A stretch of DNA of 18,772 nt from Acidithiobacillus ferruginosus (GTDB lineage Bacteria > Pseudomonadota > Gammaproteobacteria > Acidithiobacillales > Acidithiobacillaceae), in the NCBI RefSeq assembly GCF_018854495.1, contig NZ_JABBDR010000255.1, forward strand, positions 1 to 18,772. The letters are read 5' to 3'. The notes beneath the pieces were generated by a model, which saw only the letters and a list, made by a program, of their open reading frames with translations, was not told the origin of the DNA and made no database searches. Below are positions 1 through 8,331 of the stretch, piece after piece (the first letter of the stretch is position 1; each line of letters opens with the position of its first letter). Made by a program: the position numbers and the translations under genes.

Positions 1-709
1 GCAGGTTGACCAGGTTATGACCGCTGACGGCCAGACCCGGAACGGCGTGAAGGAATAGTGTGTTGAGCAGGGTGCCCAAGATCACCGCCATAAGTGGTCC
101 CGACAGCCAGGTCTGTTTACGCAGTACCGCCACCTTGTCCCAAGTGATGAGAATGGAAAGGGCAAGTACGCTGACCAGCAGTGCGCCCCATTCCAGGTGG
201 GCGAGGGCAGCGATGACACCGGTGAAGGTGTTCTCGCCATGGGCACCAATGAAATCCTGACTGCCAAATTCGCCCAGGTCAAAACCGATGGCATAAGGAA
301 ACTGTTTGAGGATGATGATGATGCCGATCGCCGAAAGAATGCCCTGAATGACCGCGGAGGGAAAAAAATATGCGACGACGCCGGCACGGATGGCACCCAG
401 AACCATCTGGATGCCCCCGGCGATGACTACCGCCAGCAGGAAGGCGGAGAAACTCGGCAAAGTCTGCATGGCGAGGAGTACCGTGGCGACGATGGCGGGC
501 GTCGGACCGCTGACGGCCAGTTGCGAACGGCTGAACAAGGGGACCAGTAGGCCGCCCATAACACCGGCAATCAGTCCGGCGATCAGCGGTGTCCCTGACG
601 CCAAGGCTACGCCGAGGCAGAGCGGCATTGCTACCAGGGCGACGACCACGGCAGCGGGCACATCCGCGCGCAGATTTTTGAATGGCGAAAGATTGACGCT
701 GTTTTCCAT
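1..709 (-). CDS. SulP-family anion (probable bicarbonate/sulfate) transporter, N-terminal part
   Basis: Reading the minus strand from the ATG at 709 gives 236 codons with no stop before the window edge, so the gene is cut off and its C-terminal half (and any STAS domain) is not seen. The protein starts MENSVNLSPFKNLRADVPAA and is strongly hydrophobic, with the SulP-type first helices (VALVAMPLCLGVALASGTP), a GPTPAIVATVLL helix and an AVIQGILSAIGIIIILKQ helix. An SD-like GAGGAC lies 6 bases upstream of the ATG. SulP proteins move sulfate, bicarbonate or related anions across the inner membrane, usually with Na+ or H+. The gene begins 9 bases after a carbonic anhydrase gene on the same strand, and this pairing is a known arrangement for bicarbonate uptake. 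I therefore favour bicarbonate as substrate, but sulfate cannot be excluded. Family assignment is firm; substrate is inference. Confidence 0.85.
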   Translation of the reverse strand, partial: MENSVNLSPFKNLRADVPAAVVVALVAMPLCLGVALASGTPLIAGLIAGVMGGLLVPLFSRSQLAVSGPTPAIVATVLLAMQTLPSFSAFLLAVVIAGGIQMVLGAIRAGVVAYFFPSAVIQGILSAIGIIIILKQFPYAIGFDLGEFGSQDFIGAHGENTFTGVIAALAHLEWGALLVSVLALSILITWDKVAVLRKQTWLSGPLMAVILGTLLNTLFLHAVPGLAVSGHNLVNL

Positions 710-718
710 ATGGTGTCC

Positions 719-1349
719 TCAGGCCAACTGCTCGAACTGATGTTTCTCCGCACGATAGTGGAGGAGAGTGCCTTCTTCCATGTCGAAGTACCAGCCATGC
801 AACTGCAACTCACCCCGCACCACGCGGCGGCGCACACTGTCGAAGGTCAGCAGGTTTTCGAGAGAAATCAGAATGCTGGCTTTTTCCAGTGCACGTGCCT
901 GTTCTTCCGGGCTGGCGTCGGCGTACTCCCGCAGCACGTCGGACCGGGCGTCTTTGGCAATGTCCACCCAGGGGCCGACATATTTGCCGTCGGTACCGTG
1001 AAGCAGCGCATTTATGCCGCCGCAGTGTGAGTGGCCGTTGATGATGATATGTTCGACTTCCAGGTGGCTGACCGCGAATTCCACTGCAGCACTGGTACCA
1101 TGGAGATGGCCGTCCTGCTCCGCCGGGGGCACGAGATTGGCGATGTTGCGCACTACAAAAATGTCTCCGGGCTCGCTGCCGTAGAGGGCTGTGGGGGTGA
1201 CCCGGGAATCGGAGCAGCCTATCAGCATGACTTTCGGGCTTTGCCCTTTCCCCACGAGGGAATCGAAAAGGTCGGGCCGCTCATCATAATTAGGTACGGT
1301 GGAACGCCTTGAAGCCGTTGATCATGGCATCGGTCACGTCGTTTTTCAT
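719..1349 (-). pseudogene. beta-class carbonic anhydrase with apparent frameshift after codon 19
   Basis: Beta carbonic anhydrases are zinc enzymes that interconvert CO2 and bicarbonate. The main frame ends at 719 and holds the zinc motifs CSDSRVTP and HSHCGG, the family segment GDIFVVRNIANLVPP and the C-terminal HGWYFDMEEG. The natural start is the ATG at 1349, with a GGGAG SD 7 bases upstream. It reads MKNDVTDAMINGFKAFHRT and then meets TAA at 1292-1290. The body frame resumes at once with YDERPDLFDSLVGKGQSPKV, as expected for the family. One extra base in the TAAT at 1292-1289 explains the break. In the body frame the first possible start is GTG at 1255, which lacks a visible SD and would drop the N-terminal dimer arm. 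The active site is intact, so a sequencing error, a recent mutation or a shortened protein are all possible. It is the first gene of a pair with the SulP transporter. Confidence 0.85.
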
Positions 1350-1463
1350 GGTTGTCACTCCCTCGTTACCGGTTGAAATTCAGACGAAAGCGCAGCTTGG
1401 ACCCTGACGCTGTCAACAAGGTTCAATAACCATATGCTTAGTTAATGATAGTCTGGAATGGTC

Positions 1464-1493
1464 ATAAAAAAAGCCCTCGGAAAAAGAGGGCTT
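1464..1493 (-). terminator. rho-independent terminator after metE
   Basis: On the minus strand AAGCCCTC pairs with GAGGGCTT (1486-1493 with 1471-1478) around a 7-base loop and is followed by a run of Ts (1470-1464). It lies 24 bases past the metE stop and closes the metX-metW-GST-ubiE-metE series. It also separates that unit from the carbonic anhydrase gene downstream on the same strand. Confidence 0.9.
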
Positions 1494-1516
1494 CTTCATG
1501 GCTTCAGAGGAGGATG

Positions 1517-3871
1517 TCAACCATGCCGGGCGCGAACCTGGCGGGCCGCCTCGACCATATTCTCCAGTGCCGGGGTGACTTCCGCCCACTTGCGGGTTTT
1601 CAGACCACAGTCGGGATTGATCCAGAGGCGCTCGGCGGGAACCACTTTAACCGCCTTCTCCATCAGACCCACCATCTCTTCGACGCTGGGGACGCGTGGG
1701 GAGTGGATGTCGTAGACGCCCGGTCCGATTTCGTTGGGGTAGTTGAAGGTTGCGAAGGCATCCAGCAGCTCCATCTGCGAACGGGAAGTCTCGATGGTGA
1801 TGACGTCGGCATCCATGGCCGCAATGGCGGGCAAAATGTCGTTGAACTCCGAGTAACACATGTGTGTGTGAATCTGGACGTCATCGGGGGCGATCTGCGC
1901 CGAAATCCGGAAGGCGCGGGAGGCCCACTCGAGGTAGTGGCCCCAATCCTTGCGCTTGAGGGGCAAACCCTCACGGTAGGCCGGTTCGTCGATCTGGATG
2001 ATGCCGATGCCTGCGTCGATCAGGTCCCTGACCTCATCACGGATGGCCAGGGCGATCTGCAGTGCGGTACGTTCCCGGGGTTGGTCATCGCGGACGAAAG
2101 ACCATTGCAGGATGGTCACCGGACCCGTGAGCATACCCTTCATGGGCCGCTGGGTGAGAGACTGGGCGTACTTGCTCCAGGCTACCGTCATCGGAGTGGG
2201 GCGGGAGACGTCGCCGAAAATCAGCGGCGGTTTGACGTAGCGTGAACCATAGCTCTGCACCCAGCCATGACGGGTAAAGGCGAAACCGGCGAGCTGCTCA
2301 CCAAAGTATTCGACCATGTCATTGCGTTCCGGTTCACCGTGGACGGGTACATCGATGCCCAGACGTTCCTGTTCCTTCACCACCAGGGCGATTTCCGCTT
2401 CCATGGCTTTCTGATAATCGGCGTTACTCAACTCACCCTTGCGATTCTGCAGGCGGGCTTTACGGATCTCGGGAGTCTGCGGGAAACTACCGATGCTGGT
2501 GGTGGGGAAGGCAGGCAGTTTGAAACGGGCGCGCTGCGCGGCTTCGCGGGTGGGGAAAGGGCTCTTGCGCCGACCATCATCCTGACCCAGTCCCTCCAGA
2601 CGCTGGGCGACCGCCGGGTTGTGAATGCGTGGCGAGCTTTTGCGTGAGGCGACGGCTGCGCGGGCGGCGGCCAGTTCCTGTGCCACCGACTCGACACCTT
2701 CATTCAGCGCGCGTCCGATGATGGCGACTTCGTCCAGTTTTTGTACGGAGAAGGACAGCCAAGACTTGAGTTCGGCGTCCAGCTCGGTCTCCTGCTCCAA
2801 GTCTACCGGAGTGTGCAGCAGGCTGCAGGACGGTGCCACCCAGAGGCGATCACCGAGTTGTTGGTGAGCGGGTTGCAGCAGTTCCAGAGCAGCGTCCAGA
2901 TCGGCGCGCCAGACGTTACGGCCATCGACGACGCCAAGGGAGAGTACCTTGTCGGCGGGGTAGTCGCTGAGGAAACTGTTCAATTGCTGCGGCGCACGGC
3001 GCAGATCCAAGTGCACGCCGGCTACCGGCAGCGCCTTCAGTGCGTTGGCATGGTCGGCGACGGAATCAAAATAGGTCGCCAGCAGCACCTTGGGCGTCTT
3101 GTCGCGGCGCAGTGTCTGGTATGCGGATTCCAGCGCCTTGACCCATTCCTGGGGGAGATCGAGGGCGAGGGCGGGTTCGTCGATCTGTACCCATTCGACA
3201 CCCATTTCCGCCAGACGCGCGAGTATCTCGGCATAAACCGGCAGGACCTTGGGCAGCAGGGTCAGCCGGTCAAAACAAGCGGTCCCGACCGGGGCGCCAT
3301 GGCCATGACAGGCGCTGTCATCGTGATGATGCTGCGCTTCATGGTGTGCTTCTGCATTCAGGTCTTTTTCCTTGCCCAGCCACAGGTAGGTGATGGGGCC
3401 GACCAGTACGGGTTTGGCCTGGAGACCCAAGGCCTGCACCTCTTTCACCTGATCAAAAAGACGCTCGCTGCTGAGGCGGAAATCCATCCCCTCGTGGAAC
3501 TCGGGGACGATGAAGTGATAGTTGGCATCGAACCACTTGGTCATTTCCATGGCTGGCTGGGTGGCAGAACCGCGGGCCATGGCGAAGAAGGTGTCCAGAC
3601 CGACCTGACCGCCGGCGAAGCCGTAACGGGGCGGAATGGCACCGAGGGTGCAGCTCATGTCGAGCATGTGGTCGTAAAGGCTGAAATCACCGACGGGCAC
3701 CAGATCCATGCCGCAGCTCTGTTGAATCTGCCAGTGTCGGTCACGTAACTGGGCGGCGCGGGACTGCAATTCCTGCTCGTCAATTTCCCTGGACCAGAAG
3801 CTTTCCAGCGCCTTCTTCAGCTCGCGCTTGTGGCCGATACGGGGAAAACCGAGACTGTGGACCGATGTCAT
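1517..3871 (-). CDS. metE: cobalamin-independent methionine synthase MetE with His-rich insert
   Basis: 5-Methyltetrahydropteroyltriglutamate-homocysteine methyltransferase, 784 residues, makes methionine in the cytoplasm from homocysteine without B12. The N-terminal half begins [18 protein letters not shown] and the two-barrel layout is complete. The catalytic zinc ligands are visible in HTHMCYSEF, the VITIETSRS Glu, and [12 protein letters not shown] chose the ATG at 3871 because AGGAG lies 8 bases upstream; the in-frame ATG at 3877 is only 2 bases from that SD. Residues about 171-199 form an insertion with seven His and two Cys between YLWLGKEKD and FDRLTLLP, where well-known MetE proteins have only a few residues. 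The gene is the last of a minus-strand series and lies 95 bases after ubiE. I saw no B12 or SAM riboswitch in the gap. Confidence 0.96.
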   Translation of the reverse strand: MTSVHSLGFPRIGHKRELKKALESFWSREIDEQELQSRAAQLRDRHWQIQQSCGMDLVPVGDFSLYDHMLDMSCTLGAIPPRYGFAGGQVGLDTFFAMARGSATQPAMEMTKWFDANYHFIVPEFHEGMDFRLSSERLFDQVKEVQALGLQAKPVLVGPITYLWLGKEKDLNAEAHHEAQHHHDDSACHGHGAPVGTACFDRLTLLPKVLPVYAEILARLAEMGVEWVQIDEPALALDLPQEWVKALESAYQTLRRDKTPKVLLATYFDSVADHANALKALPVAGVHLDLRRAPQQLNSFLSDYPADKVLSLGVVDGRNVWRADLDAALELLQPAHQQLGDRLWVAPSCSLLHTPVDLEQETELDAELKSWLSFSVQKLDEVAIIGRALNEGVESVAQELAAARAAVASRKSSPRIHNPAVAQRLEGLGQDDGRRKSPFPTREAAQRARFKLPAFPTTSIGSFPQTPEIRKARLQNRKGELSNADYQKAMEAEIALVVKEQERLGIDVPVHGEPERNDMVEYFGEQLAGFAFTRHGWVQSYGSRYVKPPLIFGDVSRPTPMTVAWSKYAQSLTQRPMKGMLTGPVTILQWSFVRDDQPRERTALQIALAIRDEVRDLIDAGIGIIQIDEPAYREGLPLKRKDWGHYLEWASRAFRISAQIAPDDVQIHTHMCYSEFNDILPAIAAMDADVITIETSRSQMELLDAFATFNYPNEIGPGVYDIHSPRVPSVEEMVGLMEKAVKVVPAERLWINPDCGLKTRKWAEVTPALENMVEAARQVRARHG

Positions 3872-3966
3872 GGGCATTACTCCTCTGCGAAAATTGCCGC
3901 CATCATGCCCTGCCATGTCGGCGGGCTCAAGAGGGAATTTTTAGGCGTGGTGATGAAAAGCATTCA

Positions 3967-4752
3967 TTAGTCCATCCGGAACCCGCGATGCAGTGCGACA
4001 ATCCCGCCGGAGAGGTTGAATACCTCCACCCGCTCCAGCCCGGCATCTTCCATCATCATCTTGAAGGTTTCCTGATCGGGGAAGCGGCGGATGGATTCCA
4101 CCAGATACTGGTAGCTCTCACGGTCTTTGGCCACCAGTTCGCCGATTCGCGGCAGCAACTTGAAGGAGTACATATCGTAAATGGTCTGCAAACCGGGCCA
4201 GCGTGGATGGGAGAACTCGAGGATCAATACCCGCCCACCGGTTTTCAGCACCCGATGAATTTCTTTCAGCGCCCTTTCGGGATGGGTCATGTTGCGAATG
4301 CCGAAAGCCAGGGTGACCAGATCGAATTCGCGGTCAGGGAAGGGCAGATCCTCGGCGTTGGCCTCGACAAACTCCACTCCCGCGATGATACCCTTGTCAG
4401 CCAGTCGGCTTTCCCCCACAGCCAGCATCTCCGGATTGATGTCCGAGACCACGATGGAGCCGTTGGGCCGCACCCGCGGATAAATGGCGGCAGCCAGATC
4501 GCCCGTACCACCCGCCAGATCCAGTACCCGCTGCCCTGGCCGGGGCCGGGCGAGATCTACGGTAAAGCGTTTCCACAGGCGGTGGACCCCGAGGGACATG
4601 AGATCGTTCATCAGGTCATATTTGCTGGCGACGTTGCTGAAAACCCCCCTGACGAGTTGCTCCTTCTCCGTCTCGGGCACTTCCTGGTAGCCGAAGTGGG
4701 TGGTCGGCACCAGTGCCTGACTCTGTTCCCCGTTTTCGTGATGCGCGCTCAT
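3967..4752 (-). CDS. ubiE: ubiquinone/menaquinone biosynthesis C-methyltransferase UbiE
   Basis: SAM-dependent enzyme that C-methylates the quinone ring (2-polyprenyl-6-methoxybenzoquinol in ubiquinone synthesis, demethylmenaquinol in menaquinone synthesis). It has 261 residues, close to the 251 of E. coli UbiE. Seen are [18 protein letters not shown] near the N-terminus, the SAM-binding [12 protein letters not shown] and DINPEML, and the family signature [19 protein letters not shown]. The start at 4752 is preferred over the farther upstream ATG at 4803 because GGGGAG lies 8 bases upstream of 4752 and family similarity begins after it. It sits 47 bases after the GST-like gene and 95 bases before metE. 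UbiB, another ubiquinone gene, is about 11 kb away on the same strand, so the ubiE-ubiJ-ubiB cluster of enterobacteria is not kept here. Confidence 0.95.
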   Translation of the reverse strand: MSAHHENGEQSQALVPTTHFGYQEVPETEKEQLVRGVFSNVASKYDLMNDLMSLGVHRLWKRFTVDLARPRPGQRVLDLAGGTGDLAAAIYPRVRPNGSIVVSDINPEMLAVGESRLADKGIIAGVEFVEANAEDLPFPDREFDLVTLAFGIRNMTHPERALKEIHRVLKTGGRVLILEFSHPRWPGLQTIYDMYSFKLLPRIGELVAKDRESYQYLVESIRRFPDQETFKMMMEDAGLERVEVFNLSGGIVALHRGFRMD

Positions 4753-4799
4753 ATGGTCTACTCCCCTGTTCTTTATCGAATTTGTGGTGCGGCGTTGGC

Positions 4800-5456
4800 T
4801 CAAGCGGTACGTAAAAACAGACTGCCTCTCTCACTGATATAATTGCGCAGACGATCGGGGAAGTCCGCAGTCACCGATCCCGCCACTTCCGGCAGCTCCA
4901 TGAGCAATGCCGTCAAGCGTCGCAGTTTGCCCAAGGATTCCCAGCGCGGCAATGGGCGCAGGGCATGGAGGATTTCCATGCGCATGAACAGGGGGGCCAA
5001 TGCGGCGTCTATCAGGCTGAAATCGTCGCCGGCGAAGAATGCGCCGTTTCCCATGGCCTTATCCAGTCGTTCCAGCTTATCAAAAAGCTGACGACTGGCG
5101 GCGGTAAAACGCTCTTCTCCCTGAGCGACCATCATCTGCATCTGATCGCCCAGTATTTCGCTGCCGAAGGCAATCCAGGCGCGGTGCTGCGCCCGTTCCA
5201 GCGGGTCGGCAGGATGCAGCACGGGGGCGATGGTTTCGTCCAGATATTCATTGATGACCTGCGAATCGAACAGTACGGTGTGTTCATCGATCTTCAGGCA
5301 GGGGACTTTTCCCAGGGGCGACAGGGCCAGAAACCACTCCGGCTTATGCGCCAGATCAATGTGGGTGAGGGTGAAGCCCACCTGCTTGTGGAGCAGGGTG
5401 ATGACGGAGCGCTGCACGTAAGGGCAGAGGGGAAAGCTGATGAGTTCCAGTGGCAT
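4800..5456 (-). CDS. glutathione S-transferase family protein
   Basis: A 218-residue cytosolic GST-fold protein. The thioredoxin-like N-terminal domain (about 1-80) has [16 protein letters not shown] with Cys11 in a CPYVQR motif, then LGKVPCLKI (cis-Pro loop) and [13 protein letters not shown], the usual glutathione-binding region (a DS rather than the more common ES). The helical C-terminal domain (about 90-200) contains [14 protein letters not shown], matching the GST N-capping-box region. A Cys rather than Ser or Tyr at the active position suggests an omega/SspA-like type acting by thiol transfer; the true substrate is unknown. An AGGAG SD lies 6 bases before the ATG at 5456. The gene starts 19 bases after metW and precedes ubiE, so it is probably co-transcribed with methionine genes. 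Confidence 0.85.
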   Translation of the reverse strand: MPLELISFPLCPYVQRSVITLLHKQVGFTLTHIDLAHKPEWFLALSPLGKVPCLKIDEHTVLFDSQVINEYLDETIAPVLHPADPLERAQHRAWIAFGSEILGDQMQMMVAQGEERFTAASRQLFDKLERLDKAMGNGAFFAGDDFSLIDAALAPLFMRMEILHALRPLPRWESLGKLRRLTALLMELPEVAGSVTADFPDRLRNYISERGSLFLRTA

Positions 5457-5475
5457 GGCGTTCTCCTGCAGCGGG

Positions 5476-6081
5476 TCAGCGCACCATCAGAGCGCAACGA
5501 TAGAGGGCGACCTCGCCGAAAAGATTGGGCAACAGGCGGTTGCGCCAGGTTTCGCGACGCAGATCGTTCAGCACGACCCGCTGATGGACGGCAATCCCGT
5601 TATCATGGCACAGCGACTCGAAGTCACGGATCGTGCACAGATGGATATTCGGCGTATCGTACCACGTATGGGGCAAAACATCCGTCATGGGCATGCGGCC
5701 ACAGATACCCAGTTGCCAGCGCGCGTGCCAGTGCCCCATGTTGGGAAAGGTGACGATGACCTCGCGTCCCACCCGCAGCATCTCCAGCAGCAGTTCGCGC
5801 GGGTAGGTTGTGGCTTGCAGGGTCAGGGAAAGGACTACCGTATCGACGCTTTGATCGGCAAAATTACGCAAACCTTGATCGAGATCCTGCTGAATCACCG
5901 GTATGCCGCGGCGTATGGCTGCCACCACCCTCGCCTCCTCGATTTCCACGCCATAGCCCTGCACACCTTTTTCAGCGCGCAGGTAAGCCAACAGTTCGCC
6001 TTCCCCGCAACCCAGATCGAGGATACGGCTCCGAGGGGCAATCCAGTCGGCGATAATCGCCAGGTCCTTACGCAGGGTCAT
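5476..6081 (-). CDS. metW: methionine biosynthesis protein MetW
   Basis: A 201-residue class I methyltransferase-fold protein of the MetW family. Seen are the SAM-site-like [25 protein letters not shown], then [36 protein letters not shown] and the family-typical [17 protein letters not shown]. MetW is almost always encoded next to metX and has been reported to support homoserine acylation with MetX, although its own chemistry is not settled. Its ATG overlaps the metX stop in an ATGA, implying translational coupling. The GST-like gene follows 19 bases downstream. Confidence 0.95.
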   Translation of the reverse strand: MTLRKDLAIIADWIAPRSRILDLGCGEGELLAYLRAEKGVQGYGVEIEEARVVAAIRRGIPVIQQDLDQGLRNFADQSVDTVVLSLTLQATTYPRELLLEMLRVGREVIVTFPNMGHWHARWQLGICGRMPMTDVLPHTWYDTPNIHLCTIRDFESLCHDNGIAVHQRVVLNDLRRETWRNRLLPNLFGEVALYRCALMVR

Positions 6082-7229
6082 GCGCCGACCTCTTCGGCAA
6101 CCCGCCCCAGATAGGTGCCCAGCACTGCCACGTATTGGGGGATGGGCATCAGGAAAGAATCGTGACCATGCTCCGCCTCGATCTCCGCATAACTGACGTC
6201 CCGGTTACAGGTATACAGGGCTTGCACGATTTCACGGGAGCGTTCCGGGGAGAAGCGCCAGTCTGAACTGAAGGAAATTACCAGAAAGTTTGCACGAGTG
6301 GAGGCAAAGGCCTCGGCCAGATTGCCCCCCCAGGTGCTGGCCGGATCAAAATAGTCCAGGGCCTTGGTGATATAAAGGTAGCTGTTGGCATCAAAGCGCT
6401 CCACAAAGCTGGAGCCCTGATAACGCAGATAACTCTCCACTTCAAAATCCACGTCAAAGCCGAAGGAGAAAGCCTTGCCGCCACGGGTGTCGCGGCCGAA
6501 CTTGGTACGCATGGCGTTGTCGGAGAGATAGGTGATATGGCCGATCATGCGTGCCAGCGACAGGCCGCGACGCGGTTTGGTGTTGTGCGCATAATAACGG
6601 CCATTATAAAACTCCGGATCCGTCATGATGGCTTGCCGGCAAACCTCGTTGAAGGCGATGTTCTGGGCGGTGAGCTTGGGTGCGGCGGCGATGACCACAG
6701 CATGCCGCAGGCGTTCCGGATAATCCATGCTCCACTGCATCACCTGCATGCCGCCGAGACTGCCTCCCACAACGGCCGCCCACTGTTCAATGCCCAGATA
6801 GTCTGCCAGTTCGGCCTGGGTTTTGACCCAGTCGCGCACGGTGACCATGGGAAAATCCAATCCCCAGGGTGCACCGGTTTCCGGATTGGTACTGGCTGGG
6901 CCGGTGGACCCCTTGCAGGAGCCGATGAAGTTGGCGCAGACAAAGAAAAACCGTTCCGTATCCATGGCCTTTCTCGGTCCCAGCAAGTGTTCCCACCAGC
7001 CGGGTTTGCGATCGTTCATGCTGTGATAGCCGGCTGCGTGATGGTCGCCAGAAAGGGCATGGCAGAGCAGGATGGCGTTGCTCCGCTGCGCATTGAGTGT
7101 GCCGTAGGTCTCATAGGCGAGGGTGTAGCCGGGCAGGCAGCGCCCGCACTCCAGCTCCAGAGGCGCCGAAAAGGTCACAGTCTGCGGGGTCACCAGTCCA
7201 ACGGAATCGACGGGTATCTCTACTGGCAT
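6078..7229 (-). CDS. metX: homoserine O-acyltransferase MetX
   Basis: Alpha/beta-hydrolase enzyme (383 residues) that acylates homoserine, the committed step of methionine synthesis. Seen are [16 protein letters not shown] (oxyanion region), the nucleophile elbow VGGSLGGMQ with Ser157, catalytic Asp323 in SSDWRFSPE and His356 in [10 protein letters not shown]. The donor may be succinyl-CoA or acetyl-CoA: many proteobacterial MetX proteins paired with MetW use succinyl-CoA, but I cannot decide from motifs. I chose the ATG at 7229 because family similarity begins with [13 protein letters not shown] right after it; the open frame extends to 7337 but that stretch includes the likely promoter. There is no clear SD before this ATG, and the predicted 5' leader is only about 25 bases. 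It starts the minus-strand series metX-metW-GST-ubiE-metE. Confidence 0.94.
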   Translation of the reverse strand: MPVEIPVDSVGLVTPQTVTFSAPLELECGRCLPGYTLAYETYGTLNAQRSNAILLCHALSGDHHAAGYHSMNDRKPGWWEHLLGPRKAMDTERFFFVCANFIGSCKGSTGPASTNPETGAPWGLDFPMVTVRDWVKTQAELADYLGIEQWAAVVGGSLGGMQVMQWSMDYPERLRHAVVIAAAPKLTAQNIAFNEVCRQAIMTDPEFYNGRYYAHNTKPRRGLSLARMIGHITYLSDNAMRTKFGRDTRGGKAFSFGFDVDFEVESYLRYQGSSFVERFDANSYLYITKALDYFDPASTWGGNLAEAFASTRANFLVISFSSDWRFSPERSREIVQALYTCNRDVSYAEIEAEHGHDSFLMPIPQYVAVLGTYLGRVAEEVGA

Positions 7230-7261
7230 TATGCACTTCGATTTATAGGGAGAGCTGAAAG

Positions 7262-7290
7262 AGTCTAATCGCGCCGGCCCCCAGCTACAA
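7262..7290 (-). promoter_or_regulatory. candidate sigma-70 promoter for metX
   Basis: On the minus strand TTGTAG (7290-7285), a 17-base spacer and TAGACT (7267-7262) resemble -35 and -10 boxes. Transcription would start near 7255, about 25 bases before the metX ATG. Match to consensus is only moderate, but the spacing is exact and the position fits the first gene of the series. Confidence 0.4.
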
Positions 7291-7296
7291 GATGTG

Positions 7297-7310
7297 CCGG
7301 ACAGGTCCGG
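7297..7310. repeat. palindrome CCGGAC-AG-GTCCGG between divergent promoters
   Basis: A perfect 6-bp inverted repeat with a 2-base centre. It lies between the candidate metX -35 box (7285-7290) and the candidate -35 box of the divergent membrane protein gene (7322-7327), where a shared regulator could bind. Function is inferred from position only. Confidence 0.45.
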
Positions 7311-7321
7311 GTGCAGGTGTT

Positions 7322-7350
7322 TTGTCATGGCCCCCATTCTTGGCTAAACT
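7322..7350 (+). promoter_or_regulatory. candidate sigma-70 promoter for the membrane protein gene
   Basis: TTGTCA (7322-7327, five of six consensus bases), a 17-base spacer and TAAACT (7345-7350, four of six). Transcription would start near 7357, about 60 bases before the likely start of the membrane protein gene at 7419. Confidence 0.55.
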
Positions 7351-7357
7351 GACCCTG

Positions 7358-7374
7358 TGTACCGGCCTGGTACA
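7358..7374. repeat. inverted repeat TGTACC-N5-GGTACA at the predicted transcription start
   Basis: A perfect 6-bp inverted repeat with a 5-base centre (GGCCT) sits at about +1 to +17 of the predicted plus-strand promoter. The position suits a repressor operator, or a short hairpin at the 5' end of the transcript. No family assignment is possible. Confidence 0.4.
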
Positions 7375-7418
7375 GGAATTGCGCACAGGCCGTTTGTCCT
7401 TAGTCCGGGAGCAGCGCT

Positions 7419-8198
7419 TTGGCTTGGAACTGGTTGAATCGAATGATGACCTGGGTGGAAGGTGGAGCCGAGTTGGTAGCGCTGCGCCCCAAGCATTGGC
7501 TTGCCTTCGCCGCGGGGGCCCTGATCTTCGCCGCCATTCCCTTCCCGGGTTGGCTTATGGACGCGCTGGCACCGCTTGGACTGTTGGTCGGTCTGCGCAT
7601 CGCCGGTCGCAGTGAGGGAGAGGAATACACCCCGCAGCAAACCCGGCACGCACTCCATGTGGCCGTTTTATGGGGGATGGTATTCGCGATATTCGGGATG
7701 ATCTTCGAGTTCGGCCAGGATACGGTAGTGATGGGGGCCATCCTCGCGGGAATTCAGATGCCCTGGAATGACGGGTCTGGCTTGGGGCAGGGGTTCTGGG
7801 GCTGGTGGTTCGCATTCGGCGAGCGCTTCTCCAATCTGGCGCTCATGCCCTACTTCTGGTTCTCTCCTGCCTTCTTTGGTATCGCTCTTGCACTGCATAA
7901 AGGGCATGGCTGGCTGGAGTCAGAGGTAGAAACCACGCTGACCCTGATTTTCCGACCGGAGTTGCGCGACCCCCTGATTGCCCTGTGGGCCGCCATTCTT
8001 ATCAGCAATGTGCTGATGCCCGCATTCTCTCAGCTTTGGCTCGGACTGGTGGTCTGGGTGCTTGGGCCACCGGTCATTTATGTGGCTTATCAGGATATTT
8101 TTGCGGACAAACAGCGGCCACGCCGTGGCAAGAAAGAAAAGGCGGCACCGAAGTTCGTTTTGCAGGGCCATCCCCAGCCGGTGCGTATCAAGATCTGA
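7419..8198 (+). CDS. uncharacterised multi-pass membrane protein
   Basis: A protein of up to 259 residues that I do not recognise with certainty. It has about five or six hydrophobic segments: around residues 27-58 (LAFAAGALIFAAIPFPGWL and LAPLGLLVGLRIAG), 85-115, 140-165 and 195-230 (ALWAAILISNVLMPAF, LWLGLVVWVLGPPVIYVAY). It ends in a positively charged tail (KQRPRRGKKEKAAPK) that should face the cytoplasm. The PPVIYVAYQDIF end loosely recalls the BPSS1780-type membrane family, but this is a weak resemblance. The start is uncertain: TTG at 7419 has GGGAG 7 bases upstream, while the ATG codons at 7443 and 7446 lack an SD. It has its own candidate promoter and is followed 133 bases later by glyA. 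Confidence 0.75.
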   Translation: MAWNWLNRMMTWVEGGAELVALRPKHWLAFAAGALIFAAIPFPGWLMDALAPLGLLVGLRIAGRSEGEEYTPQQTRHALHVAVLWGMVFAIFGMIFEFGQDTVVMGAILAGIQMPWNDGSGLGQGFWGWWFAFGERFSNLALMPYFWFSPAFFGIALALHKGHGWLESEVETTLTLIFRPELRDPLIALWAAILISNVLMPAFSQLWLGLVVWVLGPPVIYVAYQDIFADKQRPRRGKKEKAAPKFVLQGHPQPVRIKI

Positions 8199-8331
8199 GC
8201 CGGTGCATGTCCGAGGCGCTGGTGCCGGATGAAAGAGATTCATGGATTATGCCAATTTTTCACCCTTGCCGTGACCGTGTGCATCCATTAGTGTTTACGC
8301 CTGCTTTTTCTGAAGCCCAAGGAGTTCGGCC

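Noticed and set aside
1388..1416. TTGACA on the minus strand upstream of the carbonic anhydrase gene
   Set aside because: The -35 box is perfect, but no acceptable -10 box lies 16-19 bases downstream, so I did not annotate a promoter.
2741..3748. A 335-codon open frame on the plus strand opposite metE
   Set aside because: It is the antisense shadow of metE, which has complete family motifs on the minus strand; long shadow frames are common in GC-rich DNA.
3872..3966. Possible SAM or cobalamin riboswitch before metE
   Set aside because: The 95-base gap is too short for a cobalamin riboswitch and shows none of the expected conserved core or paired helices.
7230..7337. Longer metX reading frame from the ATG at 7337
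   Set aside because: The extra 36 residues have no family similarity and the stretch holds the candidate metX promoter; MetX proteins begin near the ATG at 7229.
8231..8293. A 20-codon open frame in the leader of glyA (begins MKEIHGLC)
   Set aside because: No SD sequence, no amino acid bias suggesting a leader peptide, and no attenuator-like hairpins nearby.
8266..8294. Possible glyA promoter TTGCCG-N17-TAGTGT
   Set aside because: Both boxes match consensus poorly; only the spacing is right.
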